From Salinisphaera sp. Q1T1-3 (lineage in GTDB: Bacteria; Pseudomonadota; Gammaproteobacteria; Nevskiales; Salinisphaeraceae): a stretch of DNA of 64,000 nt. The notes under the pieces were generated by a model that saw only the letters and a program-made list of their open reading frames with translations, had not been told where the DNA came from and did no database searches. This document shows positions 1 to 8,800 of the stretch, piece after piece. The stretch covers positions 159,471-223,470 of the forward strand of contig NZ_QZWD01000005.1 of assembly GCF_003602005.1 (NCBI RefSeq), written 5' to 3'. The position numbers were made by a program, and so were the translations under genes. Position 1 is the stretch's first letter. Each line of letters begins with the position of its first letter.

Positions 1-939
1 TCCGCCACGGCTCGCGATGTCGATGGGCCGACCCGCGCCGAGCGGGCACAGGCAGCCGGTCGCGACATCGTGGTGGCGATCGACGCCGGCCACGGCGGCA
101 AGGATCCCGGCGCCCACGGGCCCAACGGCCTGCTTGAGAAGACTGTCACGCTGGCGATTGCACGCCGATTGAAGGCCATGGTCGATGACCAGCCGCACAT
201 GAAGGGCGTGCTGACCCGCGATCGCGACGAGTACGTCGGGCTGCGTCAGCGCATGGTGATCGCGCGGCGCGACAAGGCGGATTTCTTCATTTCCATTCAT
301 TGTGATGCCTCGCCGCGTGGCGTATCGGCCAGCGGCGCCTCGGTTTATGCGCTCTCGCCGCATGGCGCGACGAGCGAGCACGCGCGCTGGCTTGCACGTC
401 GCGAGAATGCGTCCGATCTGGTCAGCGGCGTCAGCCTCAAGGGCAAGAACAGCAGTCTCGCGTCGTTTGTGCTGGATCTGTCGCAGAGCGCGAGTATCGA
501 TGCCAGCCTCGATGCCGCCAAGCGGGTACTGACCCAGCTCGACGGGCTCGGCGATCTGCACAAGTCCGATGTGCAGCAGGCCGGTTTCATGGTGCTGAAA
601 TCGCCGGATATCCCCTCGATTCTCGTCGAGACCAATTTCATCTCGAACCCGGCCGAGGCGAGCCGCCTCGGCAGTGCGCGCTACCAGCAACAGCTCGCCA
701 GCGCCATGCTGCGCGGCATCAAGGGATATTTCGCGAGCTATCGACCCTCGACCTACATCACCGCCGCGCAGGTCTATCGCGTCAAGCCCGGCGACACGCT
801 TTCGGAAATCGCCGAGCGTTTTGGCGTGAGTCCGGCCGTGCTCAAGCAGAACAACGATCTGGACAATACCCGTCTGCGTGTCGGTCAGGAGCTGAGAATC
901 GACGCGGCCCAACCGCAGCAACTCGCCAGCCGGCAGTGA
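1..939 (+). CDS. amiC: N-acetylmuramoyl-L-alanine amidase (AmiC/AmiB type), 5' end outside window
   Basis: This zinc amidase cuts the bond between N-acetylmuramic acid and L-alanine in septal peptidoglycan and works in the periplasm. The frame is open to base 1, so the signal peptide and any AMIN domain lie upstream; 312 residues are visible. The Amidase_3 domain shows the expected zinc and catalytic positions: AIDAGHGGKDPGA, LEKTVTLAIA, FISIHCDAS and the terminal VETNFISNP with the catalytic Glu. A C-terminal LysM repeat (YRVKPGDTLSEIAERFGV to GQELRI) gives peptidoglycan binding. Its TGA overlaps the GTG start of the next gene by two bases, and mutL follows further down, as is common in gammaproteobacteria. 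A GTG at 70 is only an internal codon. Confidence 0.93.
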   Translation, partial: SATARDVDGPTRAERAQAAGRDIVVAIDAGHGGKDPGAHGPNGLLEKTVTLAIARRLKAMVDDQPHMKGVLTRDRDEYVGLRQRMVIARRDKADFFISIHCDASPRGVSASGASVYALSPHGATSEHARWLARRENASDLVSGVSLKGKNSSLASFVLDLSQSASIDASLDAAKRVLTQLDGLGDLHKSDVQQAGFMVLKSPDIPSILVETNFISNPAEASRLGSARYQQQLASAMLRGIKGYFASYRPSTYITAAQVYRVKPGDTLSEIAERFGVSPAVLKQNNDLDNTRLRVGQELRIDAAQPQQLASRQ

Positions 940-2051
940 TCGCGCCCGCGGGGCGACGTCGACTGCTGCTGGTCGGGCTCGGCCATGTGCACATGCAGCT
1001 GCTCGCGCGTCATCAACGCACACTTGCCGAAATCTTTGATCTGACCGTTCTGGCTCCCCATGGCGGCCGTTACATCGGGCATGCGCTGGCGTGCCTGGCC
1101 GAAACGTCGGTGCAGACGGAGGCGCAGCCGCGCTATGTGCCGCCGCCGGGCGTGGAGATTCGCCGAACACGCGTGATCGGCCTGCAGCCGCTGCATCGAA
1201 GACTGTGGATCGCCGATGGCCAGGCACTCGAATACGACGCCGCGAGCCTGAATACCGGTCATCGTCGTCTCCCCGACTGGGCAATATCGACCCGGATGAA
1301 TCCGCCGGCCGTCTGGTCCGCGCACTCGGTCGATGATCTGTTCGGCCTGGCGCGTGTTCTGGAGGCCAGCGCCGGATCGGCCGGCGTGGTGATTGCTGGT
1401 GGGACACGTCAGGCCCTGCTTGTCGCCGAGGCGTTGTCGCGTCGTGTGGCAGGGCCGGTGCCGTGCACGCTCCTCTGGTCCGGTCAGACACCGGGTCGGC
1501 GAGGCCTGCGCTGGTTCAAACGGCTCGCCGAGCGCGGTGTGGATGTGGTGTGCGAGACCGTGGCGACGGGGTTGGCGCCCAACGCAGTGATCACCACCGA
1601 CGGTCGGCGTTTTTTCGCCGATCATCTGTTGTGGGCCGGGACCGGTACGCCGAGTGCGTTGGCGTATGCGATCGGGCAGGGGCCGCGCGCCGACCGCGCG
1701 CCGACCGATCTGCGTATCGATCGACAACTCCGGATGCAGGGAATGCGCGAAACATTCGCGAGCGGTGCGACCGCCGGCTTCGACAACCGGCGCGCGCTGT
1801 CCGGTCGGGATGCCCGCCGACAGGCTGTCGTGCTGGCCAGCAACATCGCCGGTCTGTTCGATGCGCGGGGGCTGCGACGCTACCGACCGACCCGACGTCT
1901 CGAGCACACGGATCCGATCGACCGGCCGATGGCAGGCGCGTTCAGATGTTGGTTCAAGGGGCCGCGTCTCGATTCGGTAATCGATGCACGCGACTGGGCC
2001 GAGATCCCGTTCCGGTCGTCGCGGCGCCGGGCGACAACAGGGGCGCGATGA
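936..2051 (+). CDS. Divergent FAD/NAD(P)-dependent oxidoreductase of the Ndh / SelD-N-terminal type
   Basis: A 371-residue protein that looks like the pyridine-nucleotide-disulfide oxidoreductases found fused to, or next to, SelD. The N-terminus LLLVGLGHVHMQLLARH matches the FAD-binding strand and turn of that family, and FASGATAGFDNRRALSGRDARRQAVVLASNIAGLF matches the C-terminal FAD segment. The second nucleotide-binding site is weak: VVIAGGTRQALLVAEAL replaces the usual GxGxxG followed by Glu, so NAD(P)H binding may be altered or lost. The GTG start overlaps the amiC stop, which implies translational coupling. The substrate is unknown. The family is moderately supported; the function is not. 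Confidence 0.65.
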   Translation: MIAPAGRRRLLLVGLGHVHMQLLARHQRTLAEIFDLTVLAPHGGRYIGHALACLAETSVQTEAQPRYVPPPGVEIRRTRVIGLQPLHRRLWIADGQALEYDAASLNTGHRRLPDWAISTRMNPPAVWSAHSVDDLFGLARVLEASAGSAGVVIAGGTRQALLVAEALSRRVAGPVPCTLLWSGQTPGRRGLRWFKRLAERGVDVVCETVATGLAPNAVITTDGRRFFADHLLWAGTGTPSALAYAIGQGPRADRAPTDLRIDRQLRMQGMRETFASGATAGFDNRRALSGRDARRQAVVLASNIAGLFDARGLRRYRPTRRLEHTDPIDRPMAGAFRCWFKGPRLDSVIDARDWAEIPFRSSRRRATTGAR

Positions 2052-2604
2052 CGAGAACGGCGGCACGCATCGCGCGCCGTCGCGGCCGGCAGTCGGGGCA
2101 CGTTCGTTGCTCGGATACGGTGTGTGTCGTCGGCGACTTTTTCTCGGCTGTAGATACGGTTTGCAACACGCCAGGCGAACGATCGCGTCGCCGGCGGTGT
2201 GGCGGTTCGACGCCTTGGTCTGGCCCATGTTCGGGAGCCGGGCGACGACGTGTTCATCCATCGGCGGCGACGGTCTGCCGGGCGGCAAGACCGGCTCGCG
2301 CAGGGCGGGCGAAACTCCCTCGGATCGATGAGCCACGTCCGCTTGCGATGGTCCAGCCGCGGGATTGATCGGCCCGCCGCGCCGGGTGTTGCGCACGCTG
2401 TTCGATGAGCCGTCGGCGTGCCGGCATCGCGACCTGCGCTCCGCGTGGCGGCTCGCACGACGGTGCGATGGGAACGGCCTGTCGATATCCGCATTCGCGG
2501 TGTGCGACCGCAAACACATGCGGCGCGGCGTTGCCATCGGCCGACGGTTTGCCCGAAACTGGTCGGCTAATCGTTTGTCCGCGCGGCTCGGCCGCCCAAC
2601 TGCC
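2052..2604. other. 553-bp non-coding stretch between the oxidoreductase and mutL
   Basis: No credible gene was recognised here. The mutL frame stays open back to 2365, but those 80 residues are Arg-rich with no family resemblance, and MutL proteins begin at the MAIQRLDDTL sequence. Long frames on the minus strand are high-GC shadows. I saw no strong terminator and no copy of the repeat families found elsewhere in the window. A promoter for mutL-miaA-hfq probably lies here but I could not place it. Confidence 0.5.
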
Positions 2605-4488
2605 ATGGCCATACAACGTCTCGACGATACGCTGGTCAGCCAGATCGCCGCCGGCGAGGTTGTCGAGCGCCCGGCTTCCATCGTCAAGGAACTGATGGAG
2701 AACGCGCTCGACGCCGGGGCGACGAGTATCGAGGTCATTGTCGAAGAGGGCGGGTTGCGACGTATCGCGGTCATCGACGACGGCTGCGGTATCGCGGCCA
2801 ACGAAGTGCCGCTGGCACTGGCGCGACACGCCACGAGCAAGATCGACAGCCTGTCGGCCCTCGAATCGGTGGGCAGCCTGGGCTTTCGCGGTGAGGCACT
2901 GGCCAGTATGGCCTCGGTGGCCGAACTGACCTTGACCTCGCGAACCCGCGATGCCCCGCACGCCAGCGAGATCGCGGCGGCCCGCGAGACCGTGGTCCGC
3001 CCGGCGGCCGGTGAATACGGCACGCGTGTCGAGGTGCGTGAACTGTTCGCGCGCATCCCGGCGCGGCGCAAGTTCCTGCGTGCGCCGCCTACCGAGTTCA
3101 AGCACGTCCGACAGGCCTTCCAGCAGCTCGCGCTGTCGCGCTTCGATGTGGCTTTCAAGCTCTCCCACGGCGGCGTGGAGAATGCCGCGCTACCGGTGGC
3201 CACGGACGAGGCCGGGGCCAAGCGTCGCGTGGCCAGCGTGCTCGGCGCGGAATTCGATGACCACGCGGTGGCGGTGGACGAAGCCGCGGCCGGCATGCGG
3301 CTGACCGGATGGATCGCCACGCCGGGATTCTCGCGCGGCCAGGCCGATCGACAATACAGCTACGTCAACAACCGGCCGATTCGGGACAAGGTCTTCAACC
3401 ATGCGGTGCGGCTGGCGTATCGCGATCTGTTGCACAATCAGCGCCACCCGGCCTATGCGCTGTATCTGAGCGTAGACCCGCGCCAGGTGGATGTGAACGC
3501 GCATCCGGCCAAGGCCGAAGTGCGTTTCCGACAATCCCGGCTGGTTCACGACTTCGTCTTTCGCAGTGTCTCGCGGGCACTCGCGGCGGTCGAGGCCAAG
3601 CCACACGAGGCCCGGACGGTCGATCTGTCACCGAGCCCGGGGTCGGCTGCCGAGTCGCCACGGCCTGCCATGACGCCGCGAGGCTTCGATTTTCGCAGCG
3701 AGCGATCCGGCGTGTCCGAGCGGGCTGCCGCGTATCGATTTCAGGCGCCGGACGATACGCCGGCATCGACCGCGCCCGCGGCTGCCGACCATGCGCCGAC
3801 AACCCGGGCACCGGGTACGCGTGAGGCGACCGACATCGCCCCTGCGGCCGCTGCGTCCCCGTCGGCGGGCGAGGCAGCGTCGTTGCCGGAAACCGACGCG
3901 ACCCCGGCGCTTGGCTATGCGATCGGCCAGCTCCACGACATTTATATCCTCGCGCAAAACGCCGAGGGGCTGGTGCTCGTCGACATGCACGCGGCCCACG
4001 AACGGGTGCTCTACGAGCAGCTCAAGGCCGAGTTCTCGGCGGGTACGATTCAGTGCACGCATCTGCTCGTACCCGAGACGCTGTCGCTTTCGGAAAGTGA
4101 AGCAGCAACGGTCGAATCGGCCAGCGAAGCGTTATCGCAGGTCGGCTTCGAGATCACCCAGAGCGGCCCGACCGAGGCGCTGCTGCGCGGCGTGCCGACG
4201 CTGATGGCTGATCGCGATTATCTGGCCCTGGCGCGGGATGTGATCGCTGAGATCGATGACGGCGCGCGCGGGGCCGATACCGTACGGGACGCCCTCGACG
4301 ATGTTCTGGCCGATATCGGCTGCAAGGCCGCGGTCAAGGCCGGGCGCCGTCTGACGCTGGACGAGATGAATGCCCTGCTGCGCGACATGGAACACACCGA
4401 CCGGGCCGGGCACTGCAACCACGGCCGCCCGAGTTGGGTGAGCGTCGATCGCGCCGGGCTCGATCGATTGTTCATGCGCGGCAAATGA
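2605..4488 (+). CDS. mutL: DNA mismatch repair protein MutL
   Basis: MutL is the GHKL-ATPase matchmaker of mismatch repair, linking MutS recognition to strand removal. The 627-residue length is close to E. coli MutL (615). The start at MAIQRLDDTLVSQIAAGEVV is the canonical N-terminus. ATPase motifs follow: KELMENALDAGA, IDDGCGI, SLGFRGEAL. A Pro/Ala-rich linker occupies roughly residues 330-430. The C-terminal domain carries DMHAAHERVLYE, which fits the DQHA(x)2E(x)4E endonuclease metal motif with Gln replaced by Met, and CNHGRPSW near the end. E. coli MutL lacks this motif, so the protein may be a nicking MutL that does not need MutH. The stop overlaps the miaA start (ATGA). Confidence 0.97.
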   Translation: MAIQRLDDTLVSQIAAGEVVERPASIVKELMENALDAGATSIEVIVEEGGLRRIAVIDDGCGIAANEVPLALARHATSKIDSLSALESVGSLGFRGEALASMASVAELTLTSRTRDAPHASEIAAARETVVRPAAGEYGTRVEVRELFARIPARRKFLRAPPTEFKHVRQAFQQLALSRFDVAFKLSHGGVENAALPVATDEAGAKRRVASVLGAEFDDHAVAVDEAAAGMRLTGWIATPGFSRGQADRQYSYVNNRPIRDKVFNHAVRLAYRDLLHNQRHPAYALYLSVDPRQVDVNAHPAKAEVRFRQSRLVHDFVFRSVSRALAAVEAKPHEARTVDLSPSPGSAAESPRPAMTPRGFDFRSERSGVSERAAAYRFQAPDDTPASTAPAAADHAPTTRAPGTREATDIAPAAAASPSAGEAASLPETDATPALGYAIGQLHDIYILAQNAEGLVLVDMHAAHERVLYEQLKAEFSAGTIQCTHLLVPETLSLSESEAATVESASEALSQVGFEITQSGPTEALLRGVPTLMADRDYLALARDVIAEIDDGARGADTVRDALDDVLADIGCKAAVKAGRRLTLDEMNALLRDMEHTDRAGHCNHGRPSWVSVDRAGLDRLFMRGK

Positions 4489-5426
4489 CGGCCAGCGAGG
4501 ACAACAGGCTGGTGCTGTTGATGGGGCCGACGGCCTCCGGCAAGACCGCGCTGGCCATCGATCTGGTCGCGCGCTTGAACGCCGAGATCGTCTCGGTGGA
4601 CTCGGCCATGGTCTATCGGGACATGGATATCGGCACTGCCAAGCCCGATGCCGCCACGCAGGCGATTGCCCCCCACGCGCTCATCGATCTGCGGGATCCG
4701 GCCGAGACCTATTCGGCCGCGGAATTCGTGGCCGATGCCAGGCGCGAGATCGCCCGCATCCGGGCGGCCGGCCGGCTCCCGATTCTGACCGGCGGCACCT
4801 CGTTGTATTTCCGTGCCCTGACCGACGGGCTTTCGGCATTGCCGGGGCGGGACGAGGACGTGCGCGCCCGCCTGTCGGCGGAGGCCGAAACGCTCGGCTG
4901 GGCGGCGCTCCATGCCCGGCTGGCCGAGGCCGATCCGGCGGTGGCGGCGCGTATCCACCCCAACGATGCCCAGCGTATCCAGCGGATGCTGGAGATCATG
5001 GCGCTGACCGGAGAGCGCCCGAGCGTGCTGCATGCCCGCGGTACACAGGGCCTGGCCGGGCAGCGGCTGGTCCGGATGGTGGTCTGTCCGGCGTCGCGTG
5101 CAGCGCTGCATGACCGCATCGAGCAGCGTTTTTCGCAGATGATGAGTGAAGGATTGCTCACAGAGGTTGAAAAACTGCACGCGCGGCCCGACCTCGATCT
5201 GTCGCAGCCGTCCATGCGCTCGGTTGGCTACCGTCAGCTCTGGCAAGTACTCGATGGTGATCTGTCGCTCGACGACGGTGTCGCCCGCGGGATCATCGCC
5301 TCGCGGCAGCTCGCCAAGCGTCAATTGACATGGCTGCGTTCACTCGCGGATGCCCACTGGCTGGCGAGTGATGATGACAACAACACCGCGCGCGCCGAGG
5401 CGTTAATCATGCGAGCCGGCACGTGA
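4485..5426 (+). CDS. miaA: tRNA dimethylallyltransferase MiaA
   Basis: MiaA transfers the dimethylallyl group from DMAPP to N6 of A37 in tRNAs that read codons starting with U. The 313-residue protein begins MTASEDNRLVLLMG; the P-loop GPTASGKT is followed by DSAMVYRDMDIGTAKP, the tRNA/DMAPP-binding signature, and by GGTSLYFRALTDGLS. The ATG at 4485 overlaps the mutL TGA, so the two are translationally coupled, and hfq follows 56 bp later. A longer frame from 4434 would overlap mutL and adds nothing family-like. The mutL-miaA-hfq-hflX order is conserved in gammaproteobacteria. Confidence 0.97.
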   Translation: MTASEDNRLVLLMGPTASGKTALAIDLVARLNAEIVSVDSAMVYRDMDIGTAKPDAATQAIAPHALIDLRDPAETYSAAEFVADARREIARIRAAGRLPILTGGTSLYFRALTDGLSALPGRDEDVRARLSAEAETLGWAALHARLAEADPAVAARIHPNDAQRIQRMLEIMALTGERPSVLHARGTQGLAGQRLVRMVVCPASRAALHDRIEQRFSQMMSEGLLTEVEKLHARPDLDLSQPSMRSVGYRQLWQVLDGDLSLDDGVARGIIASRQLAKRQLTWLRSLADAHWLASDDDNNTARAEALIMRAGT

Positions 5427-5482
5427 CGGGCGTGATAACATTCTTAACGATTTATTAAACCCCTTGAGTCGGAGCCCGGTCC

Positions 5483-5737
5483 ATGGCCAAAGGTCAAACA
5501 TTACAAGAACCATTCCTCAATGCACTGCGCAAGGAGCGCGTGCCGGTCTCGATATATCTCGTGAACGGTATCAAGCTGCAGGGCCAGATCGAATCTTTCG
5601 ACCAGTTCGTGGTGCTGTTGCGCAACGCTGTGAGCCAGATGGTCTACAAGCACGCGATTTCCACCATCGTGCCGTCGCGCAACGTGCGCAGCGAGATACG
5701 CGACGAGATGTCGCAGGAGTCCGAGGACGATTCGTAA
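5483..5737 (+). CDS. hfq: RNA chaperone Hfq
   Basis: Hfq forms a hexameric Sm-like ring that pairs small RNAs with mRNAs. The 84-residue protein has the Sm1 motif ([25 protein letters not shown]) and the Sm2 motif [12 protein letters not shown], with the conserved Gln8, Phe/Tyr and Lys-His positions that bind RNA. The C-terminal tail is short and acidic (MSQESEDDS), unlike the long E. coli tail. A Shine-Dalgarno-like GGAG lies shortly before the ATG, and an AT-rich segment at 5433-5460 precedes it. hflX begins 14 bp downstream, so the two genes are probably cotranscribed. Confidence 0.98.
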   Translation: MAKGQTLQEPFLNALRKERVPVSIYLVNGIKLQGQIESFDQFVVLLRNAVSQMVYKHAISTIVPSRNVRSEIRDEMSQESEDDS

Positions 5738-5751
5738 ACGAGTAGCCCAGC

Positions 5752-7089
5752 ATGTTTGAGCGGCCGGCGGTCGGCCAGGGTGCCGTGATCGTTCACATCG
5801 GCTTCGGCAACGACGAGTATGCCGAGGCCGATCGTGAATTCCGCGAACTGGTCCGATCGGCGGACGCGGATGTGCTTGCGCACATCGGCGGTTCTCGCCG
5901 CGTGCCGGATCCGCGTTACTTCATCGGCGGCGGCAAGGTCGATGAAGTGGCGGCCGCGGTGACCGAGCACGGGGCCGAACTCGTGGTCTTCAACCACGAT
6001 CTGTCTCCGAGTCAGGAACGCAATCTGGAAAAACGTCTCCAGGCACGCGTTCTCGATCGCGCCGGTCTCATTCTCGATATCTTTGCGCGTCGGGCGCGCT
6101 CGCACGAAGGCAAGCTGCAGGTCGAGCTCGCCCAGCTGCAGCATCTGGCCACGCGCCTGGTGCGTGGCTGGTCGCACCTGGAGCGACAAAAAGGCGGTAT
6201 CGGCCTGCGCGGCCCGGGTGAGTCCCAGCTGGAGACCGACCGCCGTCTGCTCAATGATCGCATCAAGATGCTGCGCGACCGGCTCGACAAGGTGCTGGCC
6301 CGGCGCGATCAGGGCCGCGCCTCGCGACGTCGGGCCCGGACCCCGGTGGTCTCGCTCGTCGGCTATACCAACGCCGGTAAATCGACGCTGTTCAACCGCC
6401 TGACCGGCGAGGATATCTATTCCGCGGACCAGTTGTTCGCCACGCTCGATCCCACCTTGCGACGCATGGATGTGCCGGTCGGTGAGCCGTTGATCCTGGC
6501 CGACACGGTCGGTTTCATCCGCGATCTCCCGCATGAACTGGTGGCCGCGTTCCGTGCCACGCTCGAGGAGACGCGCGAGGCTGACGTGCTGGTTCACGTC
6601 ATCGACGTGGCCGACAAGGAACGACGTGCCCATGCACGCGAGGTCAACGCCGTACTCGAAGAGATCGGGGCGAGCGAAGTCCCGCAGCTGGAAGTCTTCA
6701 ACAAGATCGATCAGGTGCCGGGAGAGCAGCCGCGCGTTGAATATGACGCGCACGGCAAGCCGGTGCGGGTCTATGTCTCGGCGGCCACGGGCGAAGGCCT
6801 GGATGCCCTGCGACACGCGCTGGCCGCATTCTGTCATCCCGATACGATTGCCGGCACGCTGCGTCTGCCGCCGGCTGCCGGCTGGCTCCGGGCCCAGTTG
6901 TTCGAGTTGGGTGTGGTCTCCGGCGAGGACTACGATACGGCGGGCAACGTGCTGCTCTCGGTCACGCTTTCCCAGGCCGATCTGGAGCGCATCACCGCCC
7001 AGGCCGGGCTTTCGGTCGACGCGGTGCTGGTCGAAAGACGACCGGTGCACATCGACGCAACGGGCATGGCAGAGACGGGCATCGAATGA
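5752..7089 (+). CDS. hflX: Ribosome-associated GTPase HflX
   Basis: HflX is an OBG-like GTPase that binds 50S subunits and splits stalled or heat-damaged 70S ribosomes. The 445-residue protein has the N-terminal HflX domain (DPRYFIGGGKVDEV), the GPGESQLETDRR linker helix, and a GTPase domain with P-loop GYTNAGKST, switch sequences DPTLRRM and ADTVGFI, and NKID for guanine specificity. It lies in the usual place between hfq and hflK. The gap to hflK is 283 bp, larger than elsewhere in this operon. Confidence 0.97.
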   Translation: MFERPAVGQGAVIVHIGFGNDEYAEADREFRELVRSADADVLAHIGGSRRVPDPRYFIGGGKVDEVAAAVTEHGAELVVFNHDLSPSQERNLEKRLQARVLDRAGLILDIFARRARSHEGKLQVELAQLQHLATRLVRGWSHLERQKGGIGLRGPGESQLETDRRLLNDRIKMLRDRLDKVLARRDQGRASRRRARTPVVSLVGYTNAGKSTLFNRLTGEDIYSADQLFATLDPTLRRMDVPVGEPLILADTVGFIRDLPHELVAAFRATLEETREADVLVHVIDVADKERRAHAREVNAVLEEIGASEVPQLEVFNKIDQVPGEQPRVEYDAHGKPVRVYVSAATGEGLDALRHALAAFCHPDTIAGTLRLPPAAGWLRAQLFELGVVSGEDYDTAGNVLLSVTLSQADLERITAQAGLSVDAVLVERRPVHIDATGMAETGIE

Positions 7090-7372
7090 ACAAAACGGCC
7101 GCGGAAGACCGAGCGGTCGTCACAGGGTTCGACAGGGTATTGGACGCTCGATAGACTGGCGCCCTGGCCAGCGTATTGCGCTCGGTTTCGGGCGTGATCG
7201 GCATCGCGTGTTCCGCGATCGCGGCCGATTCGCGGATGTGTCGCGCGCTGCCGCGCCACGAATTCATCAACGACGAGTCGCTCGCGTTTTCGGGCGTATC
7301 GGCGATGCTTTGCGAACAGGACGGGGGCGACCTGCCAAGGTCGTCGATCGACTCGATCAGAGGCTTTTCAGC

Positions 7373-8800
7373 ATGGCGTGGAACGAGCCCGGCAAGGGCA
7401 AGGATTCCTGGAGCGGGGGCGGTGGCAACCGCAACAACGACGGTGGTGGGCCGCCGGATCTGGATCAGATCTGGAAGCGCCTCAAGGCTCGATTCAATTC
7501 GGGCAACGGCGGCGGCTCGAACAACAACGGCGGCGGTGGTAACGGCTCCGGCGGCATCCCGACCGGGCTGATTGCCGGCATCGTCGGTGTGCTGGTGCTT
7601 GCATGGCTCGTGGTCGGCGGGTTGTACGTGGTCCAGCCCGGCGAGAAAGGCGTGGTCCTGCGCTTCGGCGAATATGCCGATACCGCCTCACCCGGCTGGC
7701 ACTGGCATCTGCCGTACCCGATCGCCTCGGTCACCAAGGTGGATGTCCAGCAGGTGCGTCGGGTCTCCAATCGCGCTGTGATGCTGACCAAGGACGAGAA
7801 CATCGTCGACGTGGAGATATCGGCGCAGTACCGCATCTCCAATGCGATGAACTACCTGTTCAATCTCCAGGATCCGGATCAGACGGTTCAGCAGGTGTTG
7901 CGCTCGGCGGTGCGCGAGATCGTCGGCACCTCGAACATGAATCAGGTGATTCAGGAAGGCGTACAGGTCAACCAGCTCGAGGATCCGGCGATCGGCAATG
8001 TCGATCTCAAGCAGGGAACCGGTCAGCCGAAGAAGAAGGACGGGCTGAAGGACATCGACCAGAAGCTCGTCGGCCAGATCAAGGAAAAACAGAACGAGTA
8101 CCCGCAGATCACCGATCGTTCGCGCGCCAAGCTGCCGTCGAACGTGAAGCAGATCATGCAGTACACGCTGAACAAGTACGACGCCGGCATCGACATCGTT
8201 GCGGTCAACGTGCAGTACGCACAGCCGCCGGAGCAGGTCCAGGGCGCGTTCCAGGAAGCGATCAAGGCCCGCGAGGAAGAAGAGCGTGCCAAGAACATCG
8301 CCCGGGCCTACGCCCGTGACGTGGTGGCCCGCGCCCAGGGCGACAAGGCCCAGATGATCGCCGAGGCCAAGGCTTACAAGTCGCGCAAGATCAACCGCGC
8401 GGAAGGCCAGGCCGCCCGTTTTGACGATCTGCTCACGCAGTATCAGAAGGCACCGGAGGTCACGCGTACCCGTCTGTATCTGGAGACGATGGGCGATGTC
8501 CTGTCGGCGTCTCACCTGGTACTCAATGACGGCGACGGCAATTCGATGACCTATCTGCCGCTCGACAAGCTGATCGACAAGGCCAGCCGCAAGTCGGCCA
8601 ATGACGACACGAGTGAATCGTCCGGCCAGGACAGCGGCAACGACAGCAGCGGTTCGAGCAGCAGCGGATCCAGCGACGACGGATCCGGCCAGAGCAGCAC
8701 GAACAGCAACAGCAGTAGCGGCTCGAACGGCAACAGCCGTTCCAGTGACAGCAACGCCTACGACATCGACGCCCTGCGCAGCCGGAGCCGTAACTCATGA
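7373..8800 (+). CDS. hflK: FtsH protease regulatory subunit HflK
   Basis: HflK is a membrane-anchored SPFH/prohibitin protein that, with HflC, forms a large periplasmic complex around FtsH. The protein begins MAWNEPGKGKDSW, has a Gly/Asn-rich cytoplasmic N-terminus, one transmembrane helix (about residues 63-85, ending VVGGLYVVQPGEKGVVLRFG) and the SPFH domain. At 475 residues it is longer than E. coli HflK (419), because the last 70 or so residues are a Ser/Gly/Asn/Asp low-complexity tail. The start was placed at the ATG at 7373, since the frame upstream is only the open shadow of hflX. Its TGA overlaps the ATG of hflC. Confidence 0.96.
   Translation: MAWNEPGKGKDSWSGGGGNRNNDGGGPPDLDQIWKRLKARFNSGNGGGSNNNGGGGNGSGGIPTGLIAGIVGVLVLAWLVVGGLYVVQPGEKGVVLRFGEYADTASPGWHWHLPYPIASVTKVDVQQVRRVSNRAVMLTKDENIVDVEISAQYRISNAMNYLFNLQDPDQTVQQVLRSAVREIVGTSNMNQVIQEGVQVNQLEDPAIGNVDLKQGTGQPKKKDGLKDIDQKLVGQIKEKQNEYPQITDRSRAKLPSNVKQIMQYTLNKYDAGIDIVAVNVQYAQPPEQVQGAFQEAIKAREEEERAKNIARAYARDVVARAQGDKAQMIAEAKAYKSRKINRAEGQAARFDDLLTQYQKAPEVTRTRLYLETMGDVLSASHLVLNDGDGNSMTYLPLDKLIDKASRKSANDDTSESSGQDSGNDSSGSSSSGSSDDGSGQSSTNSNSSSGSNGNSRSSDSNAYDIDALRSRSRNS

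Noticed and set aside
885..3320. 811-residue open frame on the minus strand
   Set aside because: It runs antisense through the oxidoreductase and mutL, has an Arg/Ser/Pro-rich composition with no family motif, and is a normal high-GC shadow.
8590..8760. Repetitive stretch that could suggest a CRISPR or tandem repeat
   Set aside because: It is the Ser/Gly/Asn/Asp low-complexity tail of HflK; there are no regular spacers.
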